Positions 58,457-64,000 of a stretch of 64,000 nucleotides of DNA are shown here, piece after piece. A program made the position numbers and the translations under genes. A model generated the notes under the pieces. It saw only the letters and a program-made list of their open reading frames with translations, ran no database searches and was not told the origin of the DNA. Source of the DNA: Lacrimispora xylanisolvens. Lineage in GTDB: Bacteria > Bacillota > Clostridia > Lachnospirales > Lachnospiraceae. The stretch spans positions 1,488,001 to 1,552,000 of the forward strand of contig CP070896.1 of the NCBI GenBank assembly GCA_017084465.1, in the 5' to 3' direction. Position 1 is the first letter of the stretch, and every line of letters starts with the position of its first letter.

Positions 58457-59555
58457 TTAAACTTCGTCAGAATATACAGGTGCATCTTCTGCAGCTGCTT
58501 CGTCCTGACCCTGAAGTGCTTTGATGCTTAAGCTGATCTTCTTGTCGTCTTCGTTAAAATCAACAACCTTTGCTTCGATTTCCTGTCCAATTGCCAGAAC
58601 ATCTGCAGGTTTCTCAACATGCTCTCTGGAAATCTGGGATACATGAAGCAGAGCATCAACGCCTGGCTCCAGCTCAACAAATGCGCCGAAATCAGTCATA
58701 CGTGCTACTCTACCGTTTACTACATTGCCCACTGCATACTTATCAGATGCATCTTTCCATGGGTTTGTCTCTGGGAATTTTAAGCTGAGGGCAATCTTGT
58801 CGCCGTTGATATCTTTGATTAAAACTTTTACTTTCTCACCAGCTTTGAATGCTTTTTTCGGGCTTTCTACTCTGCCCCAGCTCATCTCTGATATATGAAG
58901 TAAACCATCGGCTCCGCCAAGGTCAATAAATGCACCGAAATCGGTTACGTTCTTGATTGTACCTTCAACAACATCGCCTGCATGGATCTTATCAAATAAT
59001 TCTTTCTGAAGCTCGGCTCTCTTAGCAACCATAATCTGCTTTCTGTCACCGATAATTCTTCTTCTCTTTGGATTGAATTCAGTAATGATGAATTCGATCT
59101 CCTTATCTGCATACTTGGTTAAATCCTTCTCATAAGTATCGGATACCAGGCTTGCAGGAATGAATACTCTTGCGCCTTCTACAACCACGCTTAAACCACC
59201 GTCAAGCACCTGTGCAACTTTTGCGGTAAGTACTTCGTGGTTTTCAAATGCTTCTTCTAACTTCTTATTGCCTCTGTCTGCTGCTAATCTCTTATAGGAT
59301 AAAGCAACCTGACCCTCACCGTCATTAACCTTAGTGACTTTGGCTTCCATCTCTTCGCCAACTGAAACAACAGTTGTAAGATTTAAATTCTGGTCATCCG
59401 TACTCGCTACGCGGGATGATGCCGTCAGACTTGTACCCTATATTCAAGACGATTTCATCTTCTTTTACGTCGATGACTTTACCAGTGACGATCTCTCCTG
59501 TACGTATGGTTTTCAATGATTCCTCTAACATTTGTTCAAAACTTAACTCTGACAT
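58457..59555 (-). CDS. rpsA: S1 RNA-binding protein (ribosomal protein S1 homolog), one frame break
   Basis: Restored length about 366 residues with four S1 domains: GEIVTGKVIDVKEDEIVLNIGYKSDG; LTAKVAQVLDGGLSVVVEGARVF; GDVVEGTIKNVTDFGAFIDLGGADGLLH; GNVVNGRVARMTDFGAFVELEPGVDALLH (quoted in part). It binds mRNA and supports translation. ATG at 59555 lies within the last 20 bp of ispH, in a different frame. The break near 59399-59402 needs two added bases (or one removed) to give RSEYTDDQNLNLTTVV. In many Clostridia S1 is fused to IspH; here the two overlap instead. Confidence 0.88.
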
Positions 59556-60387
59556 TAGTATGAACCTCCTCGATAATATGATTCGGGGTTGAAGCCCCGG
59601 CTGTAATACCTACGCTGCGCACAGAATTTACACAATCAGGATCTAAATCACCTAGTGTCTGGATATAGTAAGTATTCTTACATTCCCTTCGGCATATCTC
59701 GTACAGCTTCTGGGTATTGGAACTGCTTTTTCCGCCAATGACTATCATGGCATCCACTTCTGAAGCTATCCGCTTTGCTTCCACCTGTCTTTCCTGTGTT
59801 GCATTGCAAATCGTATTTAAAACAAGTATATCATACCGCGTTTCAGAAATTTTTTCAACTAAATCTTGAAATTTCTTGTAATTAAATGTCGTCTGTGATA
59901 CAATACACAGCCTCTCTCCTTCTGTGAGCGGCAAAGTTTCCACTTGCTCGGGTGTTTCCACCACTAAAGTATTGTCATTTCCCCAGCCTTTAATACCTTC
60001 TACTTCCGGGTGTGAATCATTACCAATTATGATCAGGCGTCTGCCCTCTTTATTCTGCTCCTGCGCAATTTTGTGAATCTTTCTCACATAAGGGCAGGTT
60101 GCATCGATAATCTCAATTCCGTTCTCTTCCATGATGTCATAAACCCGTTTTCCGGCTCCATGGGAACGGATTACCACAACGGCGTCGTGAATCTGTTTTA
60201 ATTCTTCTTCACTTTCAATTACTTTTACGCCCTTTTCCTCTAAATCTTTTACAACCTCTTCATTGTGGATGATGGGACCATACGTATAAATTGGCTTATC
60301 GTTTCGTTTCAGCTGTTCATATACCTGATCAACGGCACGTTTCACACCAAAGCAGAATCCGGCGGATTTTGCCACAACTACTTCCAT
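59536..60387 (-). CDS. ispH: 4-hydroxy-3-methylbut-2-enyl diphosphate reductase
   Basis: 283 residues. The three iron-sulfur cysteines are in SAGFCFGVKRAVD, DATCPYVRKIH and LNTICNATQERQ. GPIIHNEEVV and SHPEVEGIKGW carry active-site His residues, and GGKSSSNTQKLYEIC and AGASTPNHIIEEV are the C-terminal motifs. It performs the last step of the MEP isoprenoid pathway. AGGAGC precedes the ATG. It starts 3 bp after cmk and overlaps rpsA by 20 bp. Confidence 0.96.
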   Translation of the reverse strand: MEVVVAKSAGFCFGVKRAVDQVYEQLKRNDKPIYTYGPIIHNEEVVKDLEEKGVKVIESEEELKQIHDAVVVIRSHGAGKRVYDIMEENGIEIIDATCPYVRKIHKIAQEQNKEGRRLIIIGNDSHPEVEGIKGWGNDNTLVVETPEQVETLPLTEGERLCIVSQTTFNYKKFQDLVEKISETRYDILVLNTICNATQERQVEAKRIASEVDAMIVIGGKSSSNTQKLYEICRRECKNTYYIQTLGDLDPDCVNSVRSVGITAGASTPNHIIEEVHTNVRVKF

Positions 60388-60390
60388 ACA

Positions 60391-61077
60391 TTAGCTCCTC
60401 TCTTCCAGTTTTCTTTCCTCAAACAGCATTAAGATCCGTTCTATTACCTCTCTGGCACTCATCTCAGAAGAATCTAACAGCACCGCATCCTCTGCCTGTT
60501 TCAAGGGGGAATGTTCCCGGTTCATATCCTGGTGATCCCGTTTGATAATATCTTTTTCGATTTCTTCCAGGCTGCAGTCCTGCCCTTTTCCCTTCAGTTC
60601 CAGATACCTTCTTTCAGCACGGACCCGGCTGCTGGCGGTTAAATAGATCTTAAGATCGGCATCAGGAAGAACGCAGGTACCGATATCTCTGCCATCCATT
60701 ATGACATTCTCCCGGGCTGCAAGACCTTTTTGCAGCTCTACCAGTTTTTCTCTCACAGATAAGTGTACGGAAGTGGCAGAAGCCATGGCTCCCACTTCCT
60801 CAGAACGAATCAGTCCTGATACATTCTCTCCGTTTAAAATCACCTGCTGAACGCCGTTATCGTAGGCCAGGGTTACATCTGCAGTCTTAACAGCTTCTGA
60901 AATGGCCGCCTCATCCTGTGAAGATATCCCTTTTCTTAAAAAATGCAATGCCATGGCACGGTACATGGCTCCAGTATCTACATATACAAAATTAAGTTTA
61001 CTGGCTGCTGCACGGGCAATGGTGCTTTTTCCTGCTCCAGCCGGCCCGTCAATTGCAATATTATAAACCTTTGTCAT
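60391..61077 (-). CDS. cmk: Cytidylate kinase
   Basis: 228 residues. The P-loop is IDGPAGAGKSTIARAAA at residue 9 onward. YVDTGAMYRAMAL and VIMDGRDIGTCVLPDADLKIYLTAS are substrate motifs. It phosphorylates CMP and dCMP. It overlaps the end of the upstream HI0933-type gene by 4 bp (ATGA-type) and is followed by ispH. Confidence 0.96.
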   Translation of the reverse strand: MTKVYNIAIDGPAGAGKSTIARAAASKLNFVYVDTGAMYRAMALHFLRKGISSQDEAAISEAVKTADVTLAYDNGVQQVILNGENVSGLIRSEEVGAMASATSVHLSVREKLVELQKGLAARENVIMDGRDIGTCVLPDADLKIYLTASSRVRAERRYLELKGKGQDCSLEEIEKDIIKRDHQDMNREHSPLKQAEDAVLLDSSEMSAREVIERILMLFEERKLEERS

Positions 61078-62332
61078 CTTTCGTCCTTCTCCTCTCCTGC
61101 CGCACTTCCTGCTGCCCAGCCCGTGGACCAGGCAATCTGAAGATTAAAGCCCCCGGTCACCGCGTCTAAATCCAGCACCTCTCCTGCAAAATACAGGCCG
61201 TTTACAAGCTTAGACTCCAGAGTGGAGGGATTTACCTCTTTTACAGAAACACCTCCCTGGGTGATAATGGCCTCATTGTATCCTCTCAGTGCAGTGAGAG
61301 TCATGGAAAATGACTTGGTTACGCGAATCAGCGCCTGACGCTCTTCTCTTGTAATCTCATTAACCTTCTTTTCCGGAGAAATCCCGCTTGCATCAATAAT
61401 AACAGGAATCAGCTTGGCAGGATATAGATTGCCCAGAGCATTTTTTAAACTGCTTATTCATGGATTCCTCAAAATCTCTTAGGATCCTGGCATCCAGCTG
61501 TTCTTCCGTCAAAGCAGGTTTTAAATCGATGGAAAGGGTAAGAGGACCTTTCTTCAGTTCCTTTGCTGCATAGCTGCTGGCACTTAAAAGAACTGGGCCG
61601 CTGACTCCGTAGTGGGTGAAAAGCATCTCTCCGAATTCCCTGTAAATAACCTTGCTGCCTTTCATCACTGTCGCTTCTACGTTTCTAAGAGAAAGGCCCT
61701 GTAATTCCTTAATCATGGGCTCTTCCACAACGAAAGGAACCAGTGCCGGAGATAACGTGGTTACGGTGTGGCCGGCTTCTTTCGCCAGTTCATAGCCTTC
61801 TCCCGTAGAGCCGGTAGTCTGATAGGAATAACCTCCGCAGGCAATGATTACGCTGTCTCCATAAAAGGACTTCTTACCAGTACTGTCACTGACCACAATT
61901 CCTTTCACAGCACCGTTATCCATAATCAGCTTTTCTGCTTTTTTCCGGTAATGAATTGTAACATCCAGTTCCAAAAGCCGGTTATTCAGTGCCTTAATAA
62001 CATCGGAAGCTTTATCCGACGCCGGAAACACCCGGTTTCCCCGTTCCGTCTTTAGCTGGCAGCCAAGGGTCTCTAAAAGTTCCATCATGTCGAAATTGGT
62101 AAAACCGTAAAAGCTGCTGTAAAGGAATTTGGAATTAGTGACTACGTTCCCGAACAGTTCTTCCGTATCACAGGCATTGGTTACATTGCACCGTCCTTTT
62201 CCTGTAATATATACTTTTTTACCAAGCTTCTCGTTTTTCTCAAAAATGTGGACGGTACTGCCCTTCATGGCTGCTGCTATTCCAGCCAGCATCCCTGCAG
62301 CGCCCCCCGCCCACGATTAAAACCGTATTCAT
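61074..62332 (-). CDS. HI0933-family NAD(P)/FAD-dependent oxidoreductase, two frame breaks
   Basis: Restored length about 419 residues. The dinucleotide-binding start NTVLIVGGGAAGMLAGIAAA appears once the G6 coding run (62303-62308 on the plus strand) is read as G5. KVYITGKGRCNVTNAC, ACGGYSYQTTGSTGEGYELA and LYFAGEVLDLDAVTGGFNLQIAWSTG follow (partly quoted); these are the hallmark motifs of the family once called aminoacetone oxidase. A second break lies in T6 at 61441-61446 (coding A6; A5 gives KQFKNALGNLYPAKLIPVI). The physiological substrate is unknown. It heads the cmk-ispH-rpsA operon, a common arrangement in Clostridia. Confidence 0.9.
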
Positions 62333-62398
62333 GCCCTATCCTCCTGCCTTTGTTCACTTCCTCCTACTTTACACGAAAAAATAGGAAAACACAAGTGG

Positions 62399-63897
62399 TC
62401 AGGGACGATTATTCACTTCTTTTATCTTGTTTTCCAGCGCTTCCACTACAGTTTTTAAGATCTTGACCCTTGCATAATACTTGCAGTTTCCTTCCACTAC
62501 CACCCATGGTGCATAGGTTGTGGAGGTGCGAACCAGCATCTCATTGACTGCCGATTCATACTGATCCCATTTTTCTCTGTTTCTCCAGTCTTCCTCTGTG
62601 ATCTTCCACTGCTTTAAGAGATCTTCCTGCCGTTCTTTAAAGCGTTTTTCCTGTTCATCCTTATCAATGTGAAGCCAGAATTTAAGGACGACGGCACCTG
62701 CATTTGCCAGGTGGCTTTCCATCTCATTGATTTCCTGATAAGCCTGCTTCCACTGGCTTTCCCTGCAAAAGCCCTCTACCCGCTCTACAAGCACTCTCCC
62801 GTACCAGGTGCGGTCGAATATGGCAATATGGCCTGCTTTTGGCATATTGATCCAGAATCGCCAGAGATAGTGATGAACCCGTTCAAGATCGTTAGGAGCT
62901 GCCGTCGGGTATACCTTATACCCTCTTGGATCCAGGTGGCTGGTAAGCCTTTTGATGGCTCCGCCTTTTCCTGCTGCATCCCAGCCTTCAAACCCCAGCA
63001 CAACCGGAATCCGCATGCGGTAAATCTGGCTGTGGAGAAATTCCAGTTTTTCTGCAGACGGTCGATTTCCTTTTTGTAATCTTCCTTTGAAATGGACTTG
63101 GTTAAATCCACTCCGGACAGAACACCTGATTTAAAGCTTTCTGAACGGACTGGCACTTCCTTCTCCTTTGGCACTCCGTTTAAGCTCTTTTTATTTATGG
63201 CGTCCGAAAGGCAGTCTGCCACACAGGACATGATCTTGGCTGCTGCATACTCTTTATCGTTTGCTTCGATTATGGTCCACGGAGCATAATCCATATCTGT
63301 ATTCTGAAGCATCTCTTCACAGATCTGAAGGAACCGGTCATATTCCGTGTTCCTCTTCCAATCGTCTTTTGTTACCCTCCAGCTGGTTTCCTTTGAGCTT
63401 TCCAGCTTTTTAAACCGCTTCTTTTGTTCTTCCCTGGAAATATAAAGGAAAAGCTTGATGATAACCATTCCGTCATCGGTAAGCTGCCGCTCAAAGGACT
63501 GTATGTCATGAAAGGCTCCTGGAAGGTCTTCATCAGGAAGCTTTCCTGAAAAACGCTCCATGGTTACCTGACGGTACCAGCTTCTGTCAAAGACAGCAAT
63601 TCTTCCCTGTGCAGGCAGTTTTGTATAAAAACGCCACAGGAAGGGACGCATACGCTCTTCGTCCGTCGATTTATCATTGGCATAGACATCAAAGCCTCTG
63701 GGATCAAGGGCCTGAATCAGGTGATTGATCTGAGTGCCTTTTCCTGAGGCTCCCATCCCTTCAAATACGATCATAACCGGAATTCCGGCTTCCTTTAACT
63801 GGCGCTGCAAAAGCCCCAGCTTTTCACTTTGTTCTTTCTCTGTCTTTTTGTAAGTTTCCTTATCAATTTTCTTTGATAAATCAATTTTCTCCAGCAT
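62399..63897 (-). CDS. Two-domain polyphosphate kinase 2 (polyphosphate:AMP phosphotransferase type), one frame break
   Basis: Restored length about 499 residues with two PPK2 domains in tandem. Domain 1 has FEGMGASGKGTQIN, DPRGFDVYA, FDRSWYRQVTMERF and YAPWTIIEAND. Domain 2 has FEGWDAAGKGGAIK, DPRGYKVYPTAAP, FDRTWYGRVLVERV and YAPWVVVEGNCK. Fused PPK2 proteins of this size (class II) are known to phosphorylate AMP to ADP with polyphosphate. The break is in the T5 run 63047-63051 (coding A5; A6 gives LQKKLEFLHSQIYRM). GGAGGG precedes the ATG. Single gene. Confidence 0.9.
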
Positions 63898-63923
63898 AAA
63901 CAGTCCCTCCTTAATGGTTTCCG

Positions 63924-64000
63924 TTAAGCCTGTATCTTTTCAAACACCTTTGCAACTTCTGGCATTACCTGGCTGATTTTAATCATCTGCGGGCATTCCT
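63924..64000 (-). CDS. C-terminal end of a gene continuing beyond the window
   Basis: An open minus-strand frame enters from the right edge and ends at a TAA at 63924. The visible residues ECPQMIKISQVMPEVAKV and FEKIQA form an amphipathic helix after a Cys-Pro. The 27 bp to the polyphosphate kinase start leave room only for its ribosome site, so the two may be co-transcribed. The fragment is too short to name. Confidence 0.5.
   Translation of the reverse strand, partial: ECPQMIKISQVMPEVAKVFEKIQA

Overview
The window looks like a chromosomal segment from a spore-forming, anaerobic Firmicute of the class Clostridia, most likely a Lachnospiraceae member (Lacrimispora/Enterocloster-like). This is an inference from gene content: a GerA/SpoVAF-type germination protein, AddAB, a SelD-cysteine desulfurase-DUF3343 selenium cluster, GlnRS, split FeoA/FeoA/FeoB with a Cys-rich partner, and an HI0933-cmk-ispH-rpsA cluster. 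AGGAGG-type ribosome binding sites and TTGACA-17-TATAAT-like promoters are found throughout. No rRNA, tRNA, CRISPR array, insertion sequence or phage structural gene was seen.

Layout. 0-6 kb: a TspO homolog, a guanine permease/guanine deaminase operon behind a purine riboswitch, then a selenium cluster (selD, NifS-like enzyme, DUF3343). 6-13 kb: addB-addA recombination nuclease. 13-18 kb: an FMN-binding-like membrane protein, a MATE exporter, a YitT protein with a long attenuator-type leader, and a germination protein. 18-24 kb: guaB and a trehalose PTS operon with its repressor. 24-27 kb: a DUF6106-like protein, groES-groEL with CIRCE, and an Ala-rich small protein. 27.3-30 kb: an AT-rich BlaI repressor and M56 metallopeptidase pair whose extracellular part is made of cell-wall-binding repeats. 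30-36 kb: bioY-bioB under a BirA box and rhaB-rhaM-rhaA-rhaD. 35.7-37.7 kb: an AT-rich stretch with a CarD-like regulator, a cold-shock gene with a hairpin leader, and a likely type I toxin-antitoxin locus. 38-43 kb: MocR, MORN-repeat and AraC genes that overlap end to end, then glnS. 43-48 kb: a nucleoside phosphorylase, a complete ECF transporter and a NiaR-like repressor. 48-52 kb: two L,D-transpeptidases flanking an unknown gene. 52-56 kb: HD-GYP protein, Fur-like regulator and feo genes sharing a palindromic operator. 56-64 kb: an M13 peptidase lipoprotein, rpsA-ispH-cmk-HI0933, and a two-domain polyphosphate kinase 2.

An important caveat is that about 31 single frame breaks interrupt some 20 otherwise intact genes. 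Most lie in homopolymers, often a G6/C6 run that reads correctly if it is G5/C5. This pattern points to sequencing or assembly error, not decay. Broken genes are therefore annotated over their full span, with the break position stated and the protein described in the restored frame.

Functional links: guanine uptake and deamination yield xanthine, and the neighbouring selenium genes are of the type used by selenium-dependent molybdenum hydroxylases such as xanthine dehydrogenases. Rhamnose and trehalose catabolism, biotin uptake/synthesis and ferrous iron uptake each sit in compact operons with recognisable control sites.
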